64,000 bases of DNA from Chitinimonas_A lacunae (GTDB lineage Bacteria > Pseudomonadota > Gammaproteobacteria > Burkholderiales > Chitinimonadaceae): positions 3,286,001 to 3,350,000 of the forward strand of contig NZ_JBHSBU010000001.1 of assembly GCF_042650885.1 (NCBI RefSeq), read 5' to 3'. Position numbers and translations under genes: made by a program. The notes under the pieces are model-generated. The model was not told the origin of the DNA. It made no database searches and was given only the letters and a program-made list of their open reading frames with translations. Shown piece after piece: positions 1-8,468 of this stretch (positions within the stretch are counted from its first letter, which is position 1; each line of letters opens with the position of its first letter).

Positions 1-1
1 G

Positions 2-772
2 CCGGCCTGGCTCGAGCGGGAAGGTCGCACGCTGCCCCTGTCGCCGAGCCTGGCGCTCCAGCCGCGCGACACGATACGTACCGGCCCCGGCGCCCGGGTC
101 AGGCTGCAACTGCCCGAGGGCAGCGAGGTCAAGCTCGGTGAGAACGCCGTGTTCCGGATGGAAAACCTCAATCTGTCCGACGGCCGCACCAGTCCGTTCC
201 AGGCCACGCTCGAAGTCCTCAAGGGCGCTTTCCGCTTCACCACCGGCTTGCTGGGCGGCGAGCGCAAACGGCAGGTCGATGTGCGTATCCAGACCATCAC
301 CGCCGGCATTCGCGGCACCGATATCTGGGGCCGGTCCGACGAGGAAAAGGACCTGGTCTGCCTGCTCGAAGGCCGCATCGGCGTCAGCCGCGAGGGCGAG
401 CCGGCCCAGGAGATGAGCGAGCCGCTGAGCTTTTATGTCGCGCCCAGGGGCAAGCCGTCATTGCCGATCAGCAAGGTCGATCCGGACAAGGTCAAGAACG
501 AATGGGCACCCCAGACCGAGCCGCAGGCCGGCCAGGGGCTGACCGAGCAGAACGGCCGCTGGACGCTGACGCTGGCCCGCGTCAAAACTCAGAAAGCCGC
601 GCTCGAATGGTATGACCGGCTGCGCCAGGCCGGTTATGCCGCCAAGATCCGCAGCGGTGACGGCCATGCAGTCAGGCTGGAACAACTGGGTAGCGAGGCC
701 GATGCGAAGGCACTCGGCCAACGGCTCCAGACGGAATTCAAGACACCCCTGGCGGAAGTGAAAAAGCGCTAG
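2..772 (+). CDS. FecR-domain protein with C-terminal SPOR-like domain (5' end missing)
   Basis: The reading frame is open from the first bases of the window, so the N-terminus and any signal peptide lie upstream. The first ~110 visible codons look like a FecR fold: a hydrophilic strand, 'DTIRTGPGARVRLQLPEGS', then a 'GIRGTDIWG' motif typical of these periplasmic beta-domains. The last ~70 residues (from about 'WTLTLARVKTQKAALEWYD') resemble a SPOR peptidoglycan-binding repeat. By family, it would sit in the periplasm, sense or scaffold something at the membrane and touch denuded glycan strands. The stop is TAG at 770-772, followed 32 bp later by a perfect terminator hairpin. The specific role is not known. 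FecR proper regulates iron-uptake sigma factors, but no sigma factor gene is visible here. Confidence 0.75.
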   Translation, partial: PAWLEREGRTLPLSPSLALQPRDTIRTGPGARVRLQLPEGSEVKLGENAVFRMENLNLSDGRTSPFQATLEVLKGAFRFTTGLLGGERKRQVDVRIQTITAGIRGTDIWGRSDEEKDLVCLLEGRIGVSREGEPAQEMSEPLSFYVAPRGKPSLPISKVDPDKVKNEWAPQTEPQAGQGLTEQNGRWTLTLARVKTQKAALEWYDRLRQAGYAAKIRSGDGHAVRLEQLGSEADAKALGQRLQTEFKTPLAEVKKR

Positions 773-804
773 TTGTCTCTTCGGGTGGAACCGGCAGTGG
801 ACAG

Positions 805-841
805 AAAAATGACGCACCACTGATTGTGATGCGTCATTTTT
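805..841. terminator. Bidirectional intrinsic terminator between convergent genes
   Basis: A perfect 12-bp inverted repeat (AAAAATGACGCA, 13-nt loop, TGCGTCATTTTT) ends in a T-run on the plus strand, and by symmetry has one on the minus strand. It sits between the FecR/SPOR gene (+) and the AraC gene (-), which converge here. Confidence 0.85.
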
Positions 842-953
842 ATTTATTTGCCACATCTGGCTATATATCTAGCATTTGGTTTGCAGAAATATTTCCATCT
901 GACCTGAAACGGCTCCCGTCCCGCCCCAACGGCGCCTGTCCCACCAGCAAACG

Positions 954-1904
954 CTACAAAGGCCGCACCGGCAAACACAACTGGCACTCGATGGTGGCCG
1001 TGGCGATGTCGTAATAGGCGTCGCTTGGGTAGTACTCGAAGAACGGCCGGCCGTCGGGCTGCATGCCGCTGCTGGGCAGCCAGTCGCGCAGCAGTTCGGT
1101 CCAGGCTTGGGTGGCGAGCGGGGCCGGGCCGCGGAAATGGGCGCTGGCGTAGCGGCCACCGGGCAGTACGGCGATATTGGCCGGGCTGGTGGCGACGAAA
1201 TCGTCCGGCACGGCCACACAGGCGTCGTAGCGACACTTGTCGGGTGCCGTGATGCCCGGGTCGTCGTGGCCGACCCCGTAACGCGCGGCGTTTTCAAGGC
1301 CATGAGCCTGGATCCAGGGCCAGACGGTCTGCTGCCAGAAAGCAGTGACGCCTGGGCCGTAGGCACCGATACGGCGCAGATAGGCGACCCGGACCGGGGC
1401 GAAATTGACGAGCTTGATGTCCATCGTGAACTCCTTGTTGAGAGAGTCACCATGATGACCATGGCAGCCCGCCGACGACTGATCGGGCTTGCGCTGATCC
1501 TGATCGAGATTGCTGTCCCGACGGCGCTGCCGCGCCAGTTCCTCGGCCCAGCGCTGCGGTGAGGCGACGCGCCACTCGGTCGGGGTGCAGCCAAAACGCT
1601 GGCGGAAGGCCCGCGCAAACGCCTCGCCCGAACCGAAACCGACCCCCAGCGCAATCGTCAGCACCGGAATATGCGGCTGATTGGCCAGATGAGCCGCCGC
1701 CATATCGAGCCGCCGACGGCGCAGATAATCGCCCAGCGTCTCACCCATCCAGGCCGAGAACATCCGGTGGAAATGAAACGGCGAGAAATGGGCGATCTCG
1801 GCCAGACTCTCCAGATCGAGCGCACTGTCGAGATGACGGTCGATATGGTCGAGCACCCGGTTCATGCGCTGAGCGTATTCCGATGGCTTGCGAGGGGACT
1901 GCAA
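954..1904 (-). CDS. AraC-family regulator with GyrI-like effector-binding domain
   Basis: A 316-aa cytoplasmic transcription regulator. Residues ~10-115 carry the two helix-turn-helix units of the AraC/XylS family ('HFSPFHFHRMFS' and 'GFGSGEAFARAFRQRFGCTP'). Residues ~161-316 form a GyrI/SbmC-like small-molecule-binding domain ('VRVAYLRRIGAYG' near its start, 'GGRYASAHFRG' mid-domain). The family (Rob- or BmrR-like effector domains) usually responds to hydrophobic drugs or DNA-gyrase toxins; the ligand here is unknown. The linker (residues ~128-160) is low-complexity and contains a good ribosome-binding site followed by an in-frame ATG, so the effector domain may also be made alone. A paralogue lies at 10337-11221 and a free-standing domain at 56103-56594. 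Confidence 0.85.
   Translation of the reverse strand: MQSPRKPSEYAQRMNRVLDHIDRHLDSALDLESLAEIAHFSPFHFHRMFSAWMGETLGDYLRRRRLDMAAAHLANQPHIPVLTIALGVGFGSGEAFARAFRQRFGCTPTEWRVASPQRWAEELARQRRRDSNLDQDQRKPDQSSAGCHGHHGDSLNKEFTMDIKLVNFAPVRVAYLRRIGAYGPGVTAFWQQTVWPWIQAHGLENAARYGVGHDDPGITAPDKCRYDACVAVPDDFVATSPANIAVLPGGRYASAHFRGPAPLATQAWTELLRDWLPSSGMQPDGRPFFEYYPSDAYYDIATATIECQLCLPVRPL
1422..1436 (-). promoter_or_regulatory. Internal ribosome-binding site and start codon for the GyrI-like domain
   Basis: On the minus strand AAGGAG is followed after 6 nt by ATG (codon 161 of the AraC gene, in frame). Translation from here would give a 156-residue product that is just the effector-binding domain, close to the 163 residues of the separate GyrI-like gene at 56103. 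The site lies exactly at the domain junction. Actual use is inferred. Confidence 0.55.
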
Positions 1905-2425
1905 TATCGATCTCCTGTCTTGTCTATCTGCCCTGCTGAAGCGGCCAGCCGCTCAGGAGGAAGCGCGTTTGCCGGCTGTCCGGACCGGACCCGATGCGAC
2001 GATCCCCGACAGGCTGGCGCAGCGGAATTCAGGCGGGTCCGCGACAGCCCGCTTGTCGCGCCCCAACCAAAAAGCCATCCGTCGTGCTCCCTGTCGGCGG
2101 CCGAGAGGGAGGCAAAGCTCACTGGAGACTTTTCATAGAACCTGGCGTCGGAGGGGCTGCATAGAGCGCGTCAGGTTCTGGTCGAGCAAGCAGCGTTACT
2201 GGGGAGTCCAATTGAAGCGGAAATGCGCCAGAGGCATTTCCACAGCGTGTCCGGACCTCGAAGTACAGGCGTGCAGCGCCCCGCCAGGCTTGCTTGCGAC
2301 GCCGATTCAAACAGAATGCGCTAGCGCATTTCCAGTCGATTCGGCGTCAGTGTGTCCGGCCCTCAAGGTGCCGGCTCCTAGCGCTCCACCAGACTTGCTG
2401 CGACGCCGATTTCAATGGAAGTGCG
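1905..2425. other. Intergenic region with no gene, holding a repeat array
   Basis: This is the 521-bp gap between the start of the AraC gene and the end of the S41 peptidase gene, both on the minus strand. Positions 2201-2425 are repeats (listed separately). The rest, nearest the AraC start, should hold its promoter, but I see no clear -35/-10 pair. Open frames here lack convincing starts or domain-like sequence. Confidence 0.6.
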
Positions 2426-2429
2426 CTAA
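2201..2429 (-). repeat. Array of two and a bit units of a ~105-bp dispersed repeat with terminal inverted repeats
   Basis: Read on the minus strand, unit a (about 2323-2427) begins AGCGCACTTCC and ends GGAAATGCGCT, with inner arms sharing ATCGGCGTC / GACGCCGAAT. Unit b (about 2230-2322) repeats the same body (GGCGTCGCAAGCAAGCCTGG, then a GCGCTG block, then GAGGTCCGGACAC) but has lost part of its right arm. A third left arm (2201-2229) follows. The same element occurs complete at 56795-56904 (+) and as a right-arm fragment at 34599-34650. Unit a starts at the TAG stop of the S41 peptidase gene. There is no coding capacity. It may be a MITE- or REP-like element, or a transcript-end hairpin. Confidence 0.75.
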
Positions 2430-3700
2430 CTGCCAGCCTTGAGTGGCTGCAATTCTCCCGCACAGCCCGCCTTGGCGCCCGCCTGGGCCGGACGTGGTGC
2501 CTGCAGCATCGCCAGCGCGGTGGCCAGGGCGGGGTCGGGGGCCACGGCTTGTGCGGGGCAGGGGATAAACGACTCTCTGGGCGTGCCATCGATATGGAAC
2601 AGCTTTTCGGTCGGGATGCGCACGGTCAGCTTTGAATGCTCAAGCGTGAAGTTGAAGATCGCGCCGCGCAGACGCGCCATCGGTGTTCCCACCACTGCTG
2701 CCCCGCGTGCGCCGTGGAGGCCGATGGCCAGACCCTCGCCCATGCTGCCGGTCCAGCGCCCGACCAGCACCACGACCGGTGCGGCAAAGCGCTGGCCGCG
2801 CGGAGTCACATATTCGACCCAGCGCCGCCGGATACCGCTGGTGCGCTCGTCCCAGACCTGTTCATGAATCTGGTAAGGCGACTCGCCGGCCACCAGCCGA
2901 CCCATGATGCCGCGCGCCACGATCGAATTGCCGCCGCTTGGGGTATCGCGCAGGTCGAGAATCAGTCCTTCGCTGCCGGCCAGTTGTTCCAGCGCCTGGT
3001 CGAATGCTTTGACGGTGCGTTCGTTGTCGCCCAGCGAATTGTGCAGACGGATATAGCCGAACCGTTTCTCCAGCTGCGTCGCCGTCAACGGCTCCGTCGC
3101 CTTGGCAAAGCCGGGCAGATATTCCAGCGTGCGCGACGTTTCTCCGTCCTTGACCGTCAAGCGCATCGGCTGCTTATTCTGCCGGCCGGCCAGCGCCGTC
3201 TGGAGTGCCCAACGTTGGGCCTCCGGGTCAGGGGCGCGCAGAAAGCGGGGCTGATGGCGGGCGACTGCCTCAGCCACGGCGATGCCGTCGATGGCCAGCA
3301 CTTCCATCCCCGCGCGCAGGCCCGCCTGTTCGGCTGCCGAGCCGGGCCGCACTTCGCGCACCATGACCCGGCCATCGTGCCACTCGGCCCACAGCGAGGC
3401 GCCCGTCGGCACCGGACGCGGCGACTCGGCATCGGAGCTGCCGAGCTGGACATGGTCGTCATAGAGTTCGGCCAGCGCGCCTTCGAGCGCCCGCATCAGG
3501 GTGCGCCGGTCGGCGTCGGGGGTGAGCCGGGCGCGGTAGTGGCTACAGACCTTGTCCCACTGGGTGGTTTTGACATCGAAATAAGCGTAGCCCTCGGCTA
3601 CCGAACGGCAGAATTCATCAAAATCTGCCAAGGGGCCACCAGACTCCGCCTGGACTCCCAAAGCCAGCATCCCCACGCCTGCCAGCAGCAGTTTGCGCAT
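2426..3700 (-). CDS. Secreted PDZ-domain S41-family (tail-specific-type) serine peptidase
   Basis: A 424-aa protein with a Sec signal peptide (residues 1-~18, 'MRKLLLAGVGMLALGVQAES'). A PDZ domain lies at about 105-200 ('GSAAEQAGLRAGMEVLAIDG'), then a C-terminal-processing-protease fold with 'GYIRLHNSLGDNERTVKAF', 'LILDLRDTPSGGNS' and 'GRWTGSMGEGLAIGL'. The Ser in 'GSMGEG' is the expected nucleophile of the S41 Ser/Lys dyad. It probably cleaves unfolded or C-terminally tagged proteins in the periplasm. It is monocistronic, with the 3' end abutting the repeat array. S41 retinol-binding-like or tricorn-core relatives without a defined substrate are the main alternative. Confidence 0.85.
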   Translation of the reverse strand: MRKLLLAGVGMLALGVQAESGGPLADFDEFCRSVAEGYAYFDVKTTQWDKVCSHYRARLTPDADRRTLMRALEGALAELYDDHVQLGSSDAESPRPVPTGASLWAEWHDGRVMVREVRPGSAAEQAGLRAGMEVLAIDGIAVAEAVARHQPRFLRAPDPEAQRWALQTALAGRQNKQPMRLTVKDGETSRTLEYLPGFAKATEPLTATQLEKRFGYIRLHNSLGDNERTVKAFDQALEQLAGSEGLILDLRDTPSGGNSIVARGIMGRLVAGESPYQIHEQVWDERTSGIRRRWVEYVTPRGQRFAAPVVVLVGRWTGSMGEGLAIGLHGARGAAVVGTPMARLRGAIFNFTLEHSKLTVRIPTEKLFHIDGTPRESFIPCPAQAVAPDPALATALAMLQAPRPAQAGAKAGCAGELQPLKAGS

Positions 3701-3816
3701 ATCGATGATTCCCTCATTGAATGAGCCGATCCGGCCCTTACCGGTCGGCAGCTCAACCGTATCGACGGGACGGAATCAGCGTATAAATCGAAGCGGATCA
3801 GCACCAGGAGAGCCTC

Positions 3817-4599
3817 ATGACGCTGCTGCGTCACGTCTTGTTAGGGTTGGCTGCTGCGCTTGCCTGTGCCGAGACACCGCTGGTCCGGATCGCCACGGGC
3901 GAGCTGCCGCCCTATGCCACCGAGCTGCGGGCGGACAGGGGCATTGCGCTCAGCATTGTCCGACGTGCTTTCGAGCTGGCGGGCTATCGGGTCGAATATA
4001 TTTTTCTGCCGTGGTCGCGCGCCCAGGCCGAAACCAGGCTCGGCAAATGGGACGCCAGCGCCTACTGGGGCAGAACCGACGAGCGCGAACGGGATTTCTG
4101 GCTGAGTGACAATGTCGTCACCGAGCAATGGGTGTTCGTCTACCGCAAGAACATCGAATTCAACTGGAACAGCTTCGAGGATCTGCGGCCCTATCAGATC
4201 GCCATCATCCGCGACTACACCTATACGCCGGAGCTGCGCGCCATGCTGAACAATAGCGATCTGCGCACCGATCCCACCCCCGACGATCTGGCCGCGCTGC
4301 GCAAGCTGGTCATCGGCCGGGTTGACCTCGCGCCCATGGAGCGCAATGTCGCCTGCGACATTCTCAGCCGCTACTTCAGCGAAGGCGAAGCCAACCGCTT
4401 GCGCGCCCATCCGAGACCGATGACCGAAAGCTTCACCACCCATCTGCTGCTGCCGCGCTCGCGCCCCGATAGTCTGCTGCTGCTGCAAGCCTTCAACGGC
4501 GGCCTGAAGAAGTTGTACGAATCGGGCGAACACGCCCAGTTGCTCAAGCAGATCCGTTGCCCCAACGGCTGGTCGGATGTCATCACCAACCCCAAGTGA
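3817..4599 (+). CDS. Periplasmic solute-binding protein, family 3 (amino-acid-type)
   Basis: A 260-aa protein with a short signal peptide ('LLGLAAALACAE'), then a bacterial extracellular solute-binding family 3 fold: 'IATGELPPYATE' at the mature start, 'GIALSIVRRAFELAGY', and a 'FLPWSRAQ' strand common in orphan members. No permease or ATPase gene is adjacent, so it is an orphan receptor; many of these feed signalling proteins rather than importers. It is divergent from the S41 gene (116-bp gap). The ATG at 3817 is preceded by an AGGAGAG ribosome-binding site. Confidence 0.8.
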   Translation: MTLLRHVLLGLAAALACAETPLVRIATGELPPYATELRADRGIALSIVRRAFELAGYRVEYIFLPWSRAQAETRLGKWDASAYWGRTDERERDFWLSDNVVTEQWVFVYRKNIEFNWNSFEDLRPYQIAIIRDYTYTPELRAMLNNSDLRTDPTPDDLAALRKLVIGRVDLAPMERNVACDILSRYFSEGEANRLRAHPRPMTESFTTHLLLPRSRPDSLLLLQAFNGGLKKLYESGEHAQLLKQIRCPNGWSDVITNPK

Positions 4600-4975
4600 A
4601 GCGGGGCCGCCTGCATCAGGCTGCCCCGTCGCGTGCGGTCATGCTGCCCCATCCTCGTGGGCAATCCGAGACGCCCCGTCGCATGGCCGGGTCCTGACTG
4701 GACAGGCGGCCTAATAGCCTCGTCGGGCCGTCAGCCGCAAAATGATAACCTCTCGCCATGCGTAATATTTTTCTTTATTCATGTATGAATCTATCTATTT
4801 TGCAATGCTTTTGCGCATTTGTTTATTTTCTGCCGAGATCGGCCTTGCGGCGGCCCTGGGTGACCCCGACAGGTACCCGGTCACTGTGTCGCGTTTGCAT
4901 AAAATTTAAGCGAAACCGCTTCGCGTTCCGGATTGCTGCCCGTAAAATAGCCGCCTTTTCCCTGTCGCCCCTGTC
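4600..4975. other. Intergenic region upstream of dusB-fis
   Basis: 376 bp. The first half is GC-rich with repeated CCCCGTCGC-like words and weak hairpins; the second half turns AT-rich (about 4755-4830 and 4898-4950) and should contain the dusB-fis promoter. Candidate -10 elements such as TAAAAT at 4943-4948 are visible, but no convincing -35. In enterobacteria the dusB-fis promoter is growth-phase controlled; nothing in this sequence proves the same here. Confidence 0.45.
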
Positions 4976-5989
4976 ATGCGTATCGGTCCCTACACGCTCA
5001 GAAACCGCCTGATCGTCGCGCCCATGGCGGGCGTCACCGATCGGCCGTTCCGGATGCTCTGCAAGCGCCTGGGCGCCGGTCACGCAGTCAGCGAAATGAT
5101 CACCGCCAATGCCATGCTCTATGGCACCGACAAGACCCGCCGCCGCGCCAATTTCGAAGGCGAGCTGGCGCCGGTATCGGTTCAGATCGCCGGTTCCGAC
5201 CCGGCCCAGCTGGCCGAGGCGGCCCGGCACAATGTGGCGGCCGGGGCGCAGATCATCGATATCAATATGGGTTGCCCGGCCAAGAAGGTCTGCAATGTAC
5301 TGGCTGGCTCGGCGCTGTTGCAGGACGAAGACCGGGTGGCCCGCATCCTGGAAGCCGTGGTGGCGGCGGTGGATGTGCCGGTGACGCTCAAGACCCGTCT
5401 GGGCTTCAAGAACGGCGAGGAAAACATCCTGCGGGTTGCCCGGATCGCCGAACAGGCCGGCATCGCCGCCCTGGCCCTGCATGGCCGCACCCGCGAAGAC
5501 ATGTACAACGGCTCGGCCCGCTACGAGCTGATCGGCGAAGTCAAACGGCTGCTCAAGATCCCGGTGATCGCCAACGGCGATATCGACTCACCCGAAAAGG
5601 CCCGTGCCGTGCTGGCCGCGACCGGCGCCGATGCCATCATGATCGGCCGCGCCGCCCAGGGCCGGCCTTGGATCTTCCGCGAGATCGACCACTTCCTCAG
5701 CACCGGCGAACATCTGCCGCCGCCCAGGGTGGACGAGATTCGCGCCATTCTGGTCGAACATCTCGAAGACCATTACCGCTTTCACGGCGAATACTCGGGC
5801 TGCCGCATCGCACGCAAGCATATCGCCTGGTATACCAGCGGCCTCAAGGGCTCGAACGAATTCCGCCAGGCCATGTACCGACTCGATTCGACAGCCACCC
5901 AGCTGGCGGCCGTCGAGCAGTATTTCGCCGGGCTGGCCGCCGAATCCGAGCGTCTGTGCTACGAACCGTCCGCCCGGCTGGCGGCCTGA
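4976..5989 (+). CDS. dusB: tRNA-dihydrouridine synthase B
   Basis: A 337-aa FMN-dependent TIM-barrel enzyme that reduces uridines in the tRNA D-loop using NADPH. Family signatures: 'VAPMAGVTDRPFR' near the N-terminus, 'DINMGCPAKKVCN' with catalytic Cys100, 'LKTRLGF', 'HGRTREDMY', 'IANGDIDSPEKA' and 'GADAIMIGRAAQGRPWIF' (FMN phosphate site). Length is normal. fis starts 22 bp after its stop, the conserved dusB-fis operon of beta- and gammaproteobacteria. The ribosome-binding site before ATG 4976 is weak. Confidence 0.96.
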   Translation: MRIGPYTLRNRLIVAPMAGVTDRPFRMLCKRLGAGHAVSEMITANAMLYGTDKTRRRANFEGELAPVSVQIAGSDPAQLAEAARHNVAAGAQIIDINMGCPAKKVCNVLAGSALLQDEDRVARILEAVVAAVDVPVTLKTRLGFKNGEENILRVARIAEQAGIAALALHGRTREDMYNGSARYELIGEVKRLLKIPVIANGDIDSPEKARAVLAATGADAIMIGRAAQGRPWIFREIDHFLSTGEHLPPPRVDEIRAILVEHLEDHYRFHGEYSGCRIARKHIAWYTSGLKGSNEFRQAMYRLDSTATQLAAVEQYFAGLAAESERLCYEPSARLAA

Positions 5990-6010
5990 TATAAGAAGAG
6001 GGATACCAAC

Positions 6011-6247
6011 ATGCAAGGCAACGAGCATATCCGTCGTGCCGTGGTCGATACGCTGGAGCAGTACTTCCGCGACCTCGACGGCGAAGCCCCGACCGCGATC
6101 TACGACATGGTGCTGACCTGCGTCGAGAAACCGATGCTCGAAGTGGTACTGGACCGCGCCCAGGGCAACCAGACCCGTGCCGCCGAACTGCTTGGCATCA
6201 ACCGCAATACCTTGCGCAAGAAACTGCAAGAACACGGTCTTATCTGA
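6011..6247 (+). CDS. fis: Nucleoid-associated DNA-bending protein Fis
   Basis: 78 aa, the short betaproteobacterial form (enterobacterial Fis is 98 aa). The C-terminal helix-turn-helix is clear ('GNQTRAAELLGINRNTLRKKLQEHGLI' region). The N-terminal beta-hairpin arms that activate site-specific recombinases in E. coli are reduced. It binds and bends AT-rich sites and adjusts transcription with growth phase. It is co-transcribed with dusB by position. Confidence 0.95.
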   Translation: MQGNEHIRRAVVDTLEQYFRDLDGEAPTAIYDMVLTCVEKPMLEVVLDRAQGNQTRAAELLGINRNTLRKKLQEHGLI

Positions 6248-6317
6248 TTGGATTTGGTAGGTCCGCCGTCGATTCCGGCGCGCGCCGGGTAGACGGCAGC
6301 GACGGAAAGTGACTGTC

Positions 6318-6857
6318 ATGCTTGGCCTTCCCCCGCAACGGGTCGAACTGCACCCCTCCCACCCCGACTGGCCCGCTGCCTTTGTCGCCGAAGCGGTGCG
6401 GCTGGCCGAGGCGCTGGTGCAGGCGGGTCTGCCGCCGTTCCAGCTCGAACATATCGGCAGCACTGCCGTACCCGGTCTGATCGCCAAGCCTATCCTCGAC
6501 CTGCTCGGTGGTGCCGAGGATTTCTCCGCCCTGGCGGGCTGGGTCGCCGCGCTGGAGAAACTTGGCTACACCTATAAGGGCGAATTCGGCATTCCTGGCC
6601 GCCATCTGTTCGTGCTGGGCGAGCGGACCACCCATCATCTGCATCTGGTCATCAGCGGCGGCCGATTCTGGCGCGACCATCTTGCCTTCCGCGACGCCCT
6701 GCGTGCCGATCCGGTGCTGCGTGAGTCCTATGCCGAGCTGAAACGCGACTTGGCGCAGCGTCATCGCGACGACCGCTCGGCCTACAGCAGCGCCAAGGGC
6801 GACTTTATCGCCCAGGCGACTGCCCGCGCCGTGGCGACGATTTCCCCCCAACCGTAA
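6318..6857 (+). CDS. GrpB-family (nucleotidyltransferase-like) protein
   Basis: 179 aa. The GrpB/UPF0157 family is recognised from 'HPDWPAAFVAEAVRL', 'LEHIGSTAVPGLIAKPILDLL' and 'HHLHLVISGGRFWRDHLAFRDALR'. GrpB proteins resemble the nucleotidyltransferase superfamily (the GSTAVPG loop and downstream Asp/Glu) and occur alone or fused to CoaE; the reaction is not established. ATG 6318 is preferred over GTG 6309 because GGAAAG sits 8 nt upstream. It ends 13 bp before purH, so it may be transcribed with purH. Confidence 0.85.
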   Translation: MLGLPPQRVELHPSHPDWPAAFVAEAVRLAEALVQAGLPPFQLEHIGSTAVPGLIAKPILDLLGGAEDFSALAGWVAALEKLGYTYKGEFGIPGRHLFVLGERTTHHLHLVISGGRFWRDHLAFRDALRADPVLRESYAELKRDLAQRHRDDRSAYSSAKGDFIAQATARAVATISPQP

Positions 6858-6870
6858 CGAGCTGTCCACC

Positions 6871-8433
6871 ATGGTCAAAATCCAACGTGCTCTGATCAGC
6901 GTCTCCGACAAGACTGGCGTTCTCGACTTTGCCCGCGAGCTTGCAGGCTTTGGCATCGAAATCCTCTCGACCGGCGGCACCGCCAAGTTGCTGGCCGATG
7001 CCGGCATTCCGGTGATCGAAGTCGCCGATTACACCGGTTTCCCCGAAATGCTCGACGGTCGGGTCAAGACCCTGCATCCGAAGATTCACGGCGGCATCCT
7101 CGGCCGGCGCGATCTGCCCGAGCATGTGGAGACCATGATGCAGCATGGCATCGGCAATATCGATCTGGTCTGCGTCAACCTCTATCCGTTCGAAGCGACC
7201 ATCGCCCGGCCCGATTGCAGCTTTGCCGATGCAATCGAGAATATCGATATCGGCGGCCCGGCCATGGTGCGCTCGGCGGCCAAGAACCACGCCTTCGTGG
7301 CCATCGTCACCGATTCGGACGACTACCTCGGTCTGATCGAGGAGATGCGCAGCAACGATGGCAGCCTTGGCCCCGTCACCCGGCGCCGGCTGGCCCAGAA
7401 GGCATTCAGCCATACCGCCGCCTACGATGGCGCAGTATCGAACTATCTGACCGGGCTCACCGAAGACGGCGAGAAGCTGACCTTCCCCGAGCGGCTCAAT
7501 CTGCAATTCCACAAGACGCAGGACATGCGTTACGGCGAAAACCCGCACCAGGCGGCCGCCTTCTACCGCGACCTTGATCCGGCGCGCGGCAGCCTGGCCC
7601 ATTACTGCCAGCTTCAGGGCAAGGAGCTGAGCTACAACAATATCGCCGACGCCGACGCCGCCTGGGAGGCGGTCAAGGCGTTCGACGGTCCGGCCTGTGT
7701 GATCGTCAAGCATGCCAATCCGTGCGGGGTGGCGGTGGCGGCCGATCCGCTGACTGCCTACCGGCTGGCTTTTGCCACCGATACCACCTCGGCCTTCGGC
7801 GGCATCATCGCCTTCAACCGCGAAGTCGATGGCCCGACGGTCGAAGCCGTCACCGGCCAGTTCCTCGAAGTGCTGATCGCCCCGGCCTTTACCGACGAGG
7901 CGCGCCAACTGATCGCCGCCAAGAAGAATGTACGGGTGCTCGAAGTCCCGCTCGAAGACGGCGCCAACCGCTTCGACCTCAAACGGGTGGGCGGCGGCCT
8001 GCTGGTGCAGACGCCCGATATCCACCGTCTTGGCGTGGCCGATTTCCGTGTCGTCACCAAGAAGGCGCCGACGCCGCAGCAGCTCGATGATCTGCTGTTT
8101 GCCTGGCGGGTGGCGCAGTACGTCAAATCCAACGCCATCGTATTCTGCGGCGGCGGCCGCACGCTTGGCATCGGTGCCGGTCAGATGAGCCGGGTCGATT
8201 CGACCCGGATCGCCGCGATCAAGGCGCACAACGCCGGCCTCGACCTCAAGGGCTCGGTCTGCGCCTCGGATGCCTTCTTCCCGTTCCGCGACGGTGTCGA
8301 TGTGATTGCCGAAAATGGCGTCGCCGCCATCGTCCAACCGGGCGGCTCGGTGCGCGATGAGGAAGTGATCGCCGCCGCCGACGAGCATGGCATCGCCATG
8401 GTGGTGACGGGCGTACGGCATTTCCGCCATTAA
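6871..8433 (+). CDS. purH: Bifunctional AICAR transformylase / IMP cyclohydrolase
   Basis: 520 aa, the usual size. It catalyses the last two steps of de novo IMP synthesis. The N-terminal cyclohydrolase part shows 'ALISVSDKTGVLDFARELAG', 'ILSTGGTAKLLADAG' and 'GRVKTLHPKIHGGIL'; the C-terminal transformylase part shows 'MRYGENPHQAAAFY', the Lys-His pair in 'CVIVKHANPCGVA', 'SAFGGIIAFN' and 'AQYVKSNAIVF'. purD follows 245 bp downstream on the same strand, but with two strong hairpins in between, so expression of the two may be uncoupled. Confidence 0.97.
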   Translation: MVKIQRALISVSDKTGVLDFARELAGFGIEILSTGGTAKLLADAGIPVIEVADYTGFPEMLDGRVKTLHPKIHGGILGRRDLPEHVETMMQHGIGNIDLVCVNLYPFEATIARPDCSFADAIENIDIGGPAMVRSAAKNHAFVAIVTDSDDYLGLIEEMRSNDGSLGPVTRRRLAQKAFSHTAAYDGAVSNYLTGLTEDGEKLTFPERLNLQFHKTQDMRYGENPHQAAAFYRDLDPARGSLAHYCQLQGKELSYNNIADADAAWEAVKAFDGPACVIVKHANPCGVAVAADPLTAYRLAFATDTTSAFGGIIAFNREVDGPTVEAVTGQFLEVLIAPAFTDEARQLIAAKKNVRVLEVPLEDGANRFDLKRVGGGLLVQTPDIHRLGVADFRVVTKKAPTPQQLDDLLFAWRVAQYVKSNAIVFCGGGRTLGIGAGQMSRVDSTRIAAIKAHNAGLDLKGSVCASDAFFPFRDGVDVIAENGVAAIVQPGGSVRDEEVIAAADEHGIAMVVTGVRHFRH

Positions 8434-8468
8434 GCGCCAGGGCGTCCGGCCCGGATGAGCCGGATGCT

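Noticed and set aside
4758..5012. 84-codon frame across the AT-rich region before dusB
   Set aside because: It overlaps the dusB start in another frame, has no ribosome-binding site and a Cys/Phe/Arg-rich non-protein-like sequence.
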